Notes under the pieces: model-generated | Databases searched by the model: none | Told to the model about the DNA's origin: nothing | What the model saw: the letters and a program-made list of their open reading frames with translations, nothing else | Source of the DNA: Bradyrhizobium sp. | Lineage (GTDB): Bacteria; Pseudomonadota; Alphaproteobacteria; Rhizobiales; Xanthobacteraceae | DNA length: 7,877 bases | NCBI GenBank assembly: GCA_028290305.1 | Contig: JAQGKC010000290.1 | Coordinates: forward strand, 1 to 7,877 | Reading direction: 5' to 3' | Program-made: the position numbers and the translations under genes | In this document: in pieces, positions 1-7,102 of the stretch | Position numbering within the stretch: position 1 is the stretch's first letter | How the letters are laid out: each line of letters begins with the position of its first letter

Positions 1-177
1 CTCAAGGCGACGCCGCCGTCGGAAGGCTCATCCGGCGTATTCTATCCGGGCGAGGTCGAATATATCCGGGAGCAGCAGCGCAAGCTTTCAGGCATCGAAA
101 TCGAGGACGCGACCTGGGATAAATTGCGCGCGCTCGCCGCCGAATACAAATTGGCCACCGAGCTCGATCTCGCATGA
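1..177 (+). CDS. Ldh-family (malate/L-lactate-type) NAD(P)-dependent dehydrogenase, C-terminal end only
   Basis: The window opens inside a reading frame that gives 58 residues and a TGA stop; the start and catalytic part lie outside. The visible tail has the pattern G-V-F-Y-P-G-E followed by a charged helix and G-I-E-I-x-D-x-T-W-D-K-L-R-A-L-A. This resembles the end of the Ldh_2 family (YlbC/ureidoglycolate, malate, sulfolactate and related 2-hydroxyacid dehydrogenases), where a P-G-E turn precedes a helix and a 'G-I-P-L' type strand. Those enzymes oxidise 2-hydroxyacids to 2-oxoacids with NAD(P) in the cytoplasm. The gene ends 31 bases before the monooxygenase on the same strand, so it is probably the preceding member of the same operon. 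The family call rests on a short tail and is moderate; the substrate is unknown. Confidence 0.6.
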   Translation, partial: LKATPPSEGSSGVFYPGEVEYIREQQRKLSGIEIEDATWDKLRALAAEYKLATELDLA

Positions 178-208
178 CGATCGTTTCGGCCCATTCAGGG
201 AGAGCAGC

Positions 209-1576
209 ATGACGCGGCAAATGGTGATGGTCGGCTTCCTGCAGGCGCAGAACTGCACCAACCTGCCGAGTTCGTGGCGTCATCCGGAATCGCGCGACGA
301 CTCGATGTCGGCAGACTACTATCAGGAGATCGCCCGGATTCTCGAATCCGGAAAATTTCACATGGCTTTCTTCGACGATCGTCTGGCGATGCCGGATCGC
401 TACGGCAACGATCACAGACACACCGTCGAATACGGTATCCGTTGCGTGAAGATGGATCCGATCGTGGTGCTGACCACGATGGGAATGGTCACCAAGAAAC
501 TTGGGCTCGCATCGACCTGCTCGACCACTTATTACGAACCGTTCGACGTCGCCCGCCGCTTCGCCACCCTCGATCTGATGACCGGCGGCCGCGCCGCCTG
601 GAACGTGGTCACCTCCGTCAACGACGGTGAGGCCCACAACATGGGGCGCGATCAGCATCTTGAGCATGATCTGCGTTACGACCGTGCCGACGAATTCATG
701 GAAGTGGTGCTTGGCCACTGGGATTCCTGGGAAGACGGTTCGCTGCTGATCGACAAGAAATCGGGCCGGTTCGCCGATCCCGACAAGGTCAAGCGCCTCG
801 ATCACCAAGGGCAATTCTTCAAGTCGCGCGGACCATTTACGGTGCCGCGCTCACAGCAGGGCCATCCCGTCATTATTCAGGCCGGCGCCAGCGGTCGCGG
901 CCAGCGTTTTGCGGGCCGATGGGGCGAAGTCATCTTCACGGCGGCGCGCAATCTGGCGAGCGCCAAGCAGGGTTATGACGCCATCAAGAACGAGGCCGAC
1001 ACCGCAGGCCGCGATCCCGACCAGATGTTTCTCTGCAATCTGACGACGCCGGTGTCGGGCGCGACCAAGTCCGAGGCCGAAGACAAGATGGCGTTGATCG
1101 AGAAGCTGCCGCTGGAAATCGACGCGCTGTCGCTGCTGGCGGAAGGGCTGAATTTCGATTTTGCCTCCAGGGGCATCGACGAACCGCTGACCACCGAAGA
1201 ACTAAAAGGCATGCAGGGCATGATCGGCATTCGCGATGGCGTGCTGAGGACCAGCGGCAAGACCAATCCGAGCACGCGCGATTTCATCACCTTCAGCGGC
1301 CGCGGCCAGACCCAGGACGCGATCGTCGGCGGGCCTAAGGAAATCGCAGACAGACTGGAAGAAATGTTCGTCGGTCGCGGCTGCGACGGCTTCGTGATCG
1401 CGGCAACCTATGTGCCGGGGTCATACGCCGACTTCGTGCGACACATCGTTCCGGAATTGCAGCGGCGCGGCCTGTTTCAGAAGGACTACGCCGGCAACAC
1501 CTTGCGCGAGAATCTCGGCCTGCCGCGCCCGGCTGCCGGCGCATGGAAAACCCAGCCGCAGATCGCGGCGGAATAA
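209..1576 (+). CDS. FMNH2-dependent monooxygenase, NtaA/SnaA/DszA/DmoA family (luciferase-like)
   Basis: This 455-residue cytoplasmic protein has the usual length of the NtaA/SnaA/DszA/DmoA branch of bacterial-luciferase-like monooxygenases. These use FMNH2 supplied by a separate flavin reductase, plus O2, to oxidise chelators, dibenzothiophene sulfone, dimethyl sulfide and similar compounds. The family signatures are visible: residues 105-136 contain S-T-T-Y-Y-E-P-F-D-V-A-R-R followed by L-D-x-M-T-G-G-R-A-A-W-N-V-V-T-S, and residues 219-245 contain H-P-V-I-I-Q-A-G-A-S-x-x-G-x-x-F-A and the I-F-T-A strand. An 'F-F-D-D' segment near residues 54-57 matches the N-terminal substrate/flavin region. 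A GGGAGA ribosome binding site (198-203) sits 5 bases before the chosen ATG. The FAA-family gene follows after 12 bases. No flavin reductase is visible in the window. The family call is firm; the substrate is unknown. Confidence 0.92.
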   Translation: MTRQMVMVGFLQAQNCTNLPSSWRHPESRDDSMSADYYQEIARILESGKFHMAFFDDRLAMPDRYGNDHRHTVEYGIRCVKMDPIVVLTTMGMVTKKLGLASTCSTTYYEPFDVARRFATLDLMTGGRAAWNVVTSVNDGEAHNMGRDQHLEHDLRYDRADEFMEVVLGHWDSWEDGSLLIDKKSGRFADPDKVKRLDHQGQFFKSRGPFTVPRSQQGHPVIIQAGASGRGQRFAGRWGEVIFTAARNLASAKQGYDAIKNEADTAGRDPDQMFLCNLTTPVSGATKSEAEDKMALIEKLPLEIDALSLLAEGLNFDFASRGIDEPLTTEELKGMQGMIGIRDGVLRTSGKTNPSTRDFITFSGRGQTQDAIVGGPKEIADRLEEMFVGRGCDGFVIAATYVPGSYADFVRHIVPELQRRGLFQKDYAGNTLRENLGLPRPAAGAWKTQPQIAAE

Positions 1577-1588
1577 AAAGGATAGCAC

Positions 1589-2392
1589 ATGCGTTGGCTA
1601 AAATTCACCGCGGCCGGTCAGACCTCGTGGGGAATCGTCGAGAAAGACCGCGTCGTCACGGTCGACGGTGATCCCTTCGGCGAATGGCAGCGCACGCCGC
1701 GCTCGCACGCGCTGGCGGACGTGAAGATCGAATTGCCGCTGATGCCGCGCACCTTCTATTGCGTCGGCCTCAATTACCTCAAGCACCTCAAGGAGGCGGC
1801 GGACAAGCGCGGCGAGGTGCCCAATGTACCGGATCGGCCCGAGATCGGCTATCGCGCGCAGAACGCGCTGATCGCGCATGACGAAGATGTCGTGATCCCG
1901 GCCACTGCCACCGAAAAGATTCACTACGAGGGCGAGTTGGTCGTCGTCATCGGCAAAAAGGCAAAATATCTCTCGGAGGCCGACGCGATGTCCTGCGTGT
2001 TCGGTTACACCATCGGCAACGATGTCAGCGAGCGCAGTTGGCAGAAGGCCGATCGCGGGCTGTGGCGGGCCAAGAATGCCGACACCTTCAAACCAATGGG
2101 GCCATGGATCGAGACCGACGTCGATCTCGACAAGATGGAAACCATCGTGAAGGTGAACGGCAAGGAGAGCAATCGCTTCCACACCAACGACATGATCTTC
2201 GGCATCAGGCCATTCATCGTGGAACTGACGAAGTACTTCACGCTGTGGCCGGGCGACGTGGTCTGGATGGGGACCGACGGTGCCTCCCCTGACCTCAAGG
2301 CCGGCGATATCGTCGAGATCGAAATCACCAGCGTCGGCACGCTGCGTAATAAATTTGTCGCGGAGACGGCGCCGGGAAGTCACAAGACATGA
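1589..2392 (+). CDS. Fumarylacetoacetate hydrolase (FAA) family protein
   Basis: The 267-residue product has the FAH fold layout. A short N-terminal domain covers about residues 1-50. The catalytic domain then begins with the F-Y-C-V-G-L-N-Y strand (56-63). The metal site shows as I-H-Y-E-G-E-L (H112, E114, E116) and G-N-D-V-S-E-R (D145). The K...D-x-F-K-P-M-G-P-W block (162-173) and the G-D-V-V-W-M-G-T-D-G segment (222-231) are also present. Family members hydrolyse or decarboxylate beta-diketo and oxo acids using Mg2+ or Mn2+, for example fumarylpyruvate hydrolase, 2-hydroxyhepta-diene-dioate isomerase/decarboxylase and oxaloacetate decarboxylase. All key metal ligands are present, so it looks active. 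The start has an AAAGGA ribosome binding site (1578-1582) 6 bases upstream. Its TGA stop overlaps the next gene's ATG (ATGA), which implies translational coupling. Exact substrate unknown. Confidence 0.92.
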   Translation: MRWLKFTAAGQTSWGIVEKDRVVTVDGDPFGEWQRTPRSHALADVKIELPLMPRTFYCVGLNYLKHLKEAADKRGEVPNVPDRPEIGYRAQNALIAHDEDVVIPATATEKIHYEGELVVVIGKKAKYLSEADAMSCVFGYTIGNDVSERSWQKADRGLWRAKNADTFKPMGPWIETDVDLDKMETIVKVNGKESNRFHTNDMIFGIRPFIVELTKYFTLWPGDVVWMGTDGASPDLKAGDIVEIEITSVGTLRNKFVAETAPGSHKT

Positions 2393-4122
2393 GCCGGCAC
2401 AGTACCGCGCATTATTTCCTCGAAGGTCTGGTCGATCTCGGGGTTGACTATATCTTCGCCAATCTCGGCACCGATCATGTGTCGCTGATCGAGGAAATGG
2501 CGCGCTGGGATCAGGAAGGCCGCAAGCATCCCGAGATGGTCCTGTGCCCGCACGAGATCGTCGCCGTGCACATGGCTGGCGGCTATGCCCTGGCGACGGG
2601 AAGAGTCCAGGCGGTTTTCGTGCATGTCGATGCCGGCACCGCCAACGCCTGCATGGCGATCCAGAACCTGTTCCGTTACCGACTGCCGGTGATGCTGTTT
2701 GCCGGGCGCGCACCCTATACGCTGCACGGCGAACTGCCGGCTTCGCGCGATACCTATGTGCATTTCGTGCAGGACCCGTTCGACATTGCCAGCATCGTGC
2801 GTCCGTATGTCAAATGGGAATATTCGCTGCCATCAGGCGTGGTGGTAAGGGAGGCCTTGGCCCGCGCCAGCGCGTTTGCGCAAAGCGATCCGCCCGGCCC
2901 GGTCTATATGATGCTGCCGCGCGAAACGCTCGCCGAGCAGTGGGACGACGCTGGCATGCCGGCGTATCCACCGGCGCGATATGGTGCCGTGCAGTCCGGC
3001 GGCACCGATCCGGCGCGGGTCAATGCGATCGCGCAAGCATTGATGGCGGCGGAAAACCCGATTGCGCTGACGGCCTATCTCGGCCGCAAACCGCAGGCCG
3101 TTGCGGTGCTGGACCGGCTGGCGCAGAGCTGCGGCATCCGTGTCGCGGAATTCAATTCGATCGACCTCAATATCCCGCAGACGTCGCCGTGCTTCGCCGG
3201 TTTCGATTCCCTGCCCCTGATCGAGACGGCCGATCTCGGCCTGCTGCTCGATTCCGATGTGCCGTTCATTCCGCAATATGCCAAGCGCGCCGGTGCGATC
3301 AAATGGATCCAGATCGACATCGATCCCTTGAAGTCGGATTTTCCGATGTGGGGATTCCCCACCGACATGCGAATCCAGGGCAATTGCGCAACCGTACTGC
3401 AACAGGTTCTCGACGCGGTTGAGTCCCGCGCTGACGACGCGTATCGCCGTCGTGTCGCCGAGCGCGTCGCGAGCTGGAGCAGCGCGCGCGAACAAATTGC
3501 AAAACGCCGCGCCGCCGCAAGCGCCAACAAGGGCGTCGTAGGCGCGCTCAGCCCGGCCTTCGTGTTCGCGACGCTGAACAGCAAACTGTCGTAGGACGAC
3601 GTCGTCATCAATGAAGCGATCCGCAACGGGCCGGTGCTGCAGGAGCACATCACGCGGACGAAGCCGCAGAGCTACGTCGGACTGGCGGGCGGCGGACTTG
3701 GTTTCAGCGGCGGCATGGCGCTGGGGTTGAAACTGGCGCGGCCGGATCGTCGCATCGTGCAGGTGATCGGTGACGGGGGATTCCATTTCTCGTCGCCCGA
3801 CAGCGTCTATGCGGTGGCGCAGCAATATCAGGTTCCAATCCTGACGGTGGTATTGGACAATGGCGGCTGGCAGGCGGTGAAATCAGCGGTACAGCGCGTC
3901 TATCCCAAAGGCGTCGCCGCCGAAACCGACCAATTCCAGTCGCGGCTGACATCGGGCCGTCAGGGCGAGCAGCGGGATTTCTCCGCGGTAGGACGCGCAT
4001 TCGGTGCGCATGGCGAATCCGTGACCGAGCCGGACGATCTTGCTGCCGCCATCGATCGCTGTTTGGCTGCGCTCGAAGACGGCAAGGCGGCCGTGCTGCA
4101 TGTTCACGTCACGCGTCTCTGA
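2389..4122 (+). pseudogene. Thiamine-pyrophosphate-requiring enzyme (acetolactate synthase-like), interrupted by an in-frame amber codon
   Basis: Read through one TAG at 3592-3594, this frame encodes 577 residues, a normal length for the acetolactate synthase/benzoylformate decarboxylase superfamily. The N-terminal pyrimidine-binding domain (about residues 1-170) carries the activating glutamate in C-P-H-E-I-V-A-V-H-M-A-G-G-Y-A (E56). The central domain spans about 195-345. The PP domain lies after the TAG and has the cofactor/Mg2+ motif G-D-G (461-463; bases 3769-3777) and the matching D-N-G-G (490-493). No frameshift or second stop is seen. The upstream part alone (2389-3594, 401 residues) lacks the PP domain and the downstream part lacks the glutamate, so neither piece should be active alone. 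Downstream restarts (GTG 3634, ATG 3715) have no good ribosome site. The start overlaps the FAA-family stop. Such enzymes decarboxylate or ligate 2-oxoacids; the substrate here is unknown. It could be a true pseudogene, a readthrough product or a sequencing error. Confidence 0.85.
3592..3594 (+). other. In-frame amber (TAG) codon inside the thiamine-pyrophosphate enzyme gene
   Basis: The codons read ...AAA CTG TCG TAG GAC GAC GTC GTC ATC AAT GAA..., giving K-L-S-stop-D-D-V-V-I-N-E. The downstream residues continue the expected start of the PP domain in the same frame, so a single substitution explains the stop. GAG, AAG, CAG or TCG, for example, could each become TAG in one step. The ancestral residue cannot be known without homologues. 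Confidence 0.9.
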
Positions 4123-4133
4123 GGAACAGGTCT

Positions 4134-5120
4134 ATGAGGGCGCGTCGCAGGTATTTCTCATATCTCGGATTGATCGCCCTTGCCGCGACCGCGATTGACT
4201 CCGCCTCTGCTCAGGAAGACCCGTCGAAATATCCGACGCGGCCGATTCACATCATCGTTGGCTTCACGCCCGGCGGCGGCAACGACATCATTGCGCGAAT
4301 CGTGGGCCAGAAATTGCCGGAAAGCCTCGGCCAACCCGTGATCATCGATAACAAGCCGGGCGGCGGCGCGATGGTCGCGACCGAATATGTCGCCAAATCG
4401 GCGCCGGACGGCTACACGCTATTGGTCGGCGCCAGCGGCGCCATGACGATCAGTCCGGCGGTTTATACCAGGCTGCCTTACGATCCGATCCGCGACTTTA
4501 TTCCGGTGTCCGAGCTCGGATCGTTTCCGCTGATCCTGATCGTCAATGCGTCTTCGCCGATCAAATCGGTCGCCGAGCTTGTCGCCTATGCCAAAGCAAA
4601 CCCGGACAAGGCGAATTATTCCAGCGCGTCCGCCGCGTTCCAACTGGCGACCGAATTGTTCAAGCAAAAGACCGGCGCGCCGATGCAGGAGATTCCTTAC
4701 AAGGGCGCCAACGATTCGGTGATGGCGGTGATTTCAGGTCAGGTGACCGCAACCATTGCCGACGCCGGCCCGGTATCGGGCCAGATCAAGGGCGGCCAAG
4801 TGCGCGCGCTTGCGGTCGCAGCGCCGAAAAGGATGGAAGACCTTCCGGACGTTCCAACCATGAGAGAGGCCGGCGCCGACGTCGACGCAGTGCTGTGGAA
4901 CGGCATCTTCGTGCCAAAGAATACGCCGCCTGCGATCGTAAGGAAGCTCGAGGGCGAGCTGATGCGGATTGCCCGGTTGCCGAACGTGATCGCCCGCCTC
5001 AAACCGCTCGGTATCGAGTCGGTCGGCAACTCGTCGGAAGAATTTGCGCGGATAGTGGCATCCGATATCGCGCGGTGGACCGAGGTCGCCAAGGCCGGCA
5101 ATATCAAGATCGAGCAATAG
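4134..5120 (+). CDS. Bug/TctC-family tripartite tricarboxylate transporter substrate-binding protein
   Basis: This 328-residue protein is a periplasmic receptor of the Bug (TctC) family, which captures small carboxylates or related ligands for TctAB-type transport or for sensing. It begins with a basic stretch (M-R-A-R-R-R), a hydrophobic core and an A-S-A|Q signal-peptidase I site at about residues 26/27. The mature start 'Y-P-T-R-P-I-H-I-I-V-G-F-T-P-G-G-G-N-D-I-I-A-R' is diagnostic. It is followed by 'G-Q-P-V-I-I-D-N-K-P-G-G-G', 'A-P-D-G-Y-T-L-L-V' and the later 'I-P-Y-K-G-A-N-D' and 'D-V-P-T-M-R-E-A-G' blocks, all typical and intact. GAGGAACAGG (4121-4130), overlapping the previous stop, serves as ribosome site before the ATG. 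It is the last gene of the + strand operon. No TctA or TctB membrane genes are in the window, as is common for orphan Bug receptors. Its 3' end overlaps the convergent symporter gene. Ligand unknown. Confidence 0.95.
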   Translation: MRARRRYFSYLGLIALAATAIDSASAQEDPSKYPTRPIHIIVGFTPGGGNDIIARIVGQKLPESLGQPVIIDNKPGGGAMVATEYVAKSAPDGYTLLVGASGAMTISPAVYTRLPYDPIRDFIPVSELGSFPLILIVNASSPIKSVAELVAYAKANPDKANYSSASAAFQLATELFKQKTGAPMQEIPYKGANDSVMAVISGQVTATIADAGPVSGQIKGGQVRALAVAAPKRMEDLPDVPTMREAGADVDAVLWNGIFVPKNTPPAIVRKLEGELMRIARLPNVIARLKPLGIESVGNSSEEFARIVASDIARWTEVAKAGNIKIEQ

Positions 5121-6603
5121 CGCTGCGCTGCCGATCGGGCTGTATCCACGCAAGTATAAGCGTCGCGAGCGCCGCGACAACGACGTTGAGGATCAGCGCG
5201 CCGAGCCCGACATAAAACACATAACTGACGCCGCCGAGATCGATGGTCGCGAGCGGCTTCAGCCCGTTGCTCCACGCGGTCCACGATCCCCATCCGATTC
5301 CGACGGCCCAGCCGAGCAGCAGGCCTTCGGCGCGGAACCAGCGCGTGAACAGGCCGAACACCAGCGCCGGAAAGGTCTGCAGAATCCACAAGCCGCCGAG
5401 CAATTGCAGATCGAGCGCATATTGCGTCGGCAAGAACAGAATGAATGCGAGCGCGCCGACTTTGACGACCAGCGAAGCGATTTTCGCGACGGCTGCTTCG
5501 CCGGCATGGCTGATGTCGGGATTGACGTAGGACTTCCAGACATTGCGGGTGAACAGGTTGGCGGCGCCGATGCTCATCACCGCGGCCGGCACCAGCGCGC
5601 CGATCGCGATCGCCGAAAATGCAAAACCGGCAAACCAGGACGGGAACAGCACCTTGAACAACGTCGGCACCACATCGTTGGGCGAAGACACCTTGATATT
5701 GGCGGCATAGGCCATGTAGCCGAGCAGCGCGATCAGCCCGAGCAGCAGCGTATAGGCCGGCAGCAGGATCGCGTTCTTGCGAATGGTGTCGGCGGATTTG
5801 GAGGCAAAAATTCCGGTCAGGGTGTGGGGATACATGAACGCGGCCAGCGCCGACCCCAGCGCCAACGTGGCGTAGGGCAGCATCTGCGCCGGCTTCAACA
5901 ACAGACCGGTAGCGCCGCCCTTGGCTGTGAAGGCATCGCCGGCTGCAGAGAACACGGCGCCATAGCCGCCGAGCTTCGCGGGCACCACGACAACTGCCAC
6001 CAGCACCACGATATAGATCATGATGTCCTTGACGAAGGCGATCAGCGCCGGCGCGCGCAAGCCGGAGCTGTAGGTGTACAGTGCAAGAATGATGAAGGCG
6101 GCGACGATCGGGAGTTCGCCGGTCAGGCCCATCGCCTTGATCACCACTCCCATGCCGATCAGTTGCAGCGCGATATAGGGCATGGTCGCGACCATGCCAG
6201 TGACCGCGACCGCAAATTCAAGGCCGCGTGAATTGTAGGTGCCCTGGACCACATCAGCCGCGGTGACGTGGCCATTGGCATGCGCCACCTTCCACAGCAA
6301 CGGCATGACGGCGAACACAAAGGGATAGACGATGATCGTGTAAGGCAACGCGAAGAAGCCGTAGGCGCCCACCGCATAGACCAGCGCCGGCACCGCGATC
6401 ACGGTGTAGGCGGTATAGAAATCGCCGCCGACCAGGAACCACGTGATCCAGGTGCCGAACTGCCGTCCGCCCAGACCCCATTCGTCGAGATGCTCGCTGA
6501 CCGGGCCGGATTTCCAGCGTGCTGCGAAGAATCCCATCACGGTGACAAGGATAAAGAAAAAGAGAAAGACTGCGAGAGCAATCCAGTCAATCTGATCGAC
6601 CAT
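5104..6603 (-). CDS. Sodium:solute symporter family permease (MctP-like monocarboxylate transporter)
   Basis: The 499-residue inner-membrane protein is strongly hydrophobic, with about 13 predicted membrane segments; the first runs over residues 7-27. The loop and second segment 'E-W-G-L-G-G-R-Q-F-G-T' plus 'W-F-L-V-G-G-D-F-Y-T-A-Y-T' (41-67) and 'Y-G-F-F-A-L-P-Y-T-I' (81-90) are typical of the sodium:solute symporter (SSS) family. They most resemble the MctP branch, known in Rhizobium for uptake of lactate, pyruvate, alanine and similar monocarboxylates. The DUF3311 gene 33 bases upstream supports this, since that small protein usually accompanies such permeases. The ATG has an AAGG site about 8 bases upstream. 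The last 17 bases overlap the convergent receptor gene. The family is certain; the monocarboxylate role is inferred from resemblance and neighbour, so no symbol is given. Confidence 0.93.
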   Translation of the reverse strand: MVDQIDWIALAVFLFFFILVTVMGFFAARWKSGPVSEHLDEWGLGGRQFGTWITWFLVGGDFYTAYTVIAVPALVYAVGAYGFFALPYTIIVYPFVFAVMPLLWKVAHANGHVTAADVVQGTYNSRGLEFAVAVTGMVATMPYIALQLIGMGVVIKAMGLTGELPIVAAFIILALYTYSSGLRAPALIAFVKDIMIYIVVLVAVVVVPAKLGGYGAVFSAAGDAFTAKGGATGLLLKPAQMLPYATLALGSALAAFMYPHTLTGIFASKSADTIRKNAILLPAYTLLLGLIALLGYMAYAANIKVSSPNDVVPTLFKVLFPSWFAGFAFSAIAIGALVPAAVMSIGAANLFTRNVWKSYVNPDISHAGEAAVAKIASLVVKVGALAFILFLPTQYALDLQLLGGLWILQTFPALVFGLFTRWFRAEGLLLGWAVGIGWGSWTAWSNGLKPLATIDLGGVSYVFYVGLGALILNVVVAALATLILAWIQPDRQRSAIARS

Positions 6604-6636
6604 GACGATGCCTTGTTAGCAATTTGATTTCAGGAT

Positions 6637-6816
6637 TTACGGAGCTTCGTCTGGTGTGCGCTTGCGGTAGACCAGCCAGATCAGCAGCGAACTGATCGGC
6701 ACCCATGCCAGCTGGTACCAATAGAAAAACGGAAAGCCGAACAGCGCCGGCTCCTGGAAATTGTAGAACGGCACCCACAGCAGCCCGATGAAGGGCAGCA
6801 GCAACAAGACCCACAT
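6637..6816 (-). CDS. DUF3311 small membrane protein (accessory to the symporter)
   Basis: This 59-residue frame begins M-W-V-L-L-L-L-P-F-I-G and ends in a basic/polar tail, R-K-R-T-P-D-E-A-P, before a TAA stop. Two hydrophobic helices (about residues 2-17 and 33-50) are joined by an aromatic segment, F-Y-N-F-Q-E-P-A-L-F-G-F-P-F-F-Y-W-Y-Q. This 'P-F-x-Y-W-Y-Q-L-x-W-V' pattern is characteristic of DUF3311 proteins, which are usually encoded directly ahead of SSS-family permeases. The start is supported by a GGAG site 7 bases upstream. The symporter begins 33 bases after its stop on the same strand, so the two are almost certainly co-transcribed. The molecular role is not established here; a small subunit or assembly partner of the permease is the likely inference. 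Its size makes it easy to miss in automated gene calling. Confidence 0.88.
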   Translation of the reverse strand: MWVLLLLPFIGLLWVPFYNFQEPALFGFPFFYWYQLAWVPISSLLIWLVYRKRTPDEAP

Positions 6817-6823
6817 GGGCGGA

Positions 6824-6827
6824 CTCC
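6824..6827 (-). promoter_or_regulatory. Ribosome binding site (GGAG) for the DUF3311 gene
   Basis: On the - strand GGAG is followed by 7 bases and the ATG of the small membrane protein. This spacing is near ideal and fixes the start of this short gene. Confidence 0.6.
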
Positions 6828-6833
6828 AGCTTT

Positions 6834-6863
6834 GGCCGACGGCCGATGTCCCGGGCCGACGGC
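6834..6863. repeat. Pair of 10-base direct repeats (GGCCGACGGC) upstream of the DUF3311 gene
   Basis: Exact copies of GGCCGACGGC lie at 6834-6843 and 6854-6863. They start 20 bases apart, about two helical turns, in the leader of the transport operon. This spacing would put both on one DNA face, as for a tandem regulator site. In such GC-rich DNA a chance pair is possible, and no regulator is identified. Confidence 0.35.
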
Positions 6864-7050
6864 TCTTGGCAGGCGATTTAGGATCGAATTGCCGCGTCGT
6901 CCAGCGAATTCACCGCTGCTGCATTGCGACAAGCGAACATCCGGCCATGCGAAAACGCGGATGGTACTTTGGGATAACGTCGAGACGCCGCGCTGAGCGG
7001 TTCATGGTGAGTCAGAAGCCCAATGATTGCTGGCATACGCAACGGCAACT
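6864..7050. other. Intergenic region upstream of the DUF3311-symporter operon
   Basis: No convincing gene is seen on either strand here. The promoter of the - strand transport operon should lie in this stretch. I could not find a convincing sigma-70 pair or a sigma-54 TGGC-N-TTGC type element; weak matches such as CTTGTC around 6930 lack a good -10. The right edge borders the terminator of the GlcG/HbpS-like gene. Confidence 0.5.
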
Positions 7051-7085
7051 AAAAGCGCGACACAGCGCTATGCGCGGCGTCGCGC
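7051..7085 (-). terminator. Rho-independent terminator of the GlcG/HbpS-like gene
   Basis: On the - strand, starting 17 bases after the stop codon, the sequence GCGCGAC-GCC-GCGC-ATA-GCGC-TGT-GTCGCGC is followed by TTTT. The outer 7 and inner 4 base pairs are perfect. The middle three positions give one pair, one G-U wobble and one mismatch. A strong GC stem with a three-base loop and a T run directly after it is a classic intrinsic terminator. It separates this gene from the transport operon downstream. Confidence 0.78.
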
Positions 7086-7102
7086 CCAGGGTGCGTCCCG
7101 CT

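Noticed and set aside
1598..2713. Long open frame on the - strand (371 codons) opposite the FAA-family gene and the start of the TPP gene
   Set aside because: It lies antisense to two genes with clear family motifs. Its composition (Arg/His/Asp-rich, no recognisable domain) is what GC-rich shadow frames look like.
3592..3594. Pyrrolysine or other programmed amber recoding in the TPP enzyme
   Set aside because: Nothing in the window supports the required machinery. The position is not a known recoded site in this family, and a simple nonsense change or base error is more likely. I kept the amber codon itself as a finding.
2833..3825. Long open frame on the - strand (330 codons) opposite the TPP enzyme gene
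   Set aside because: It is antisense to a gene with diagnostic motifs, rich in Arg, and has no recognisable domain or ribosome site. It also crosses the amber site simply because it is in another frame.
3634..4122. Independent small gene for the TPP-binding half, starting at GTG 3634
   Set aside because: There is no convincing ribosome site, the frame is continuous with the upstream half, and the start falls inside the PP-domain sequence. It is treated as part of one interrupted gene.
5404..6231. Open frame on the + strand (275 codons) inside the symporter gene
   Set aside because: Its Gln/Arg/His/Gly-rich translation is the complement of hydrophobic membrane-segment codons. The - strand symporter is clearly the real gene.
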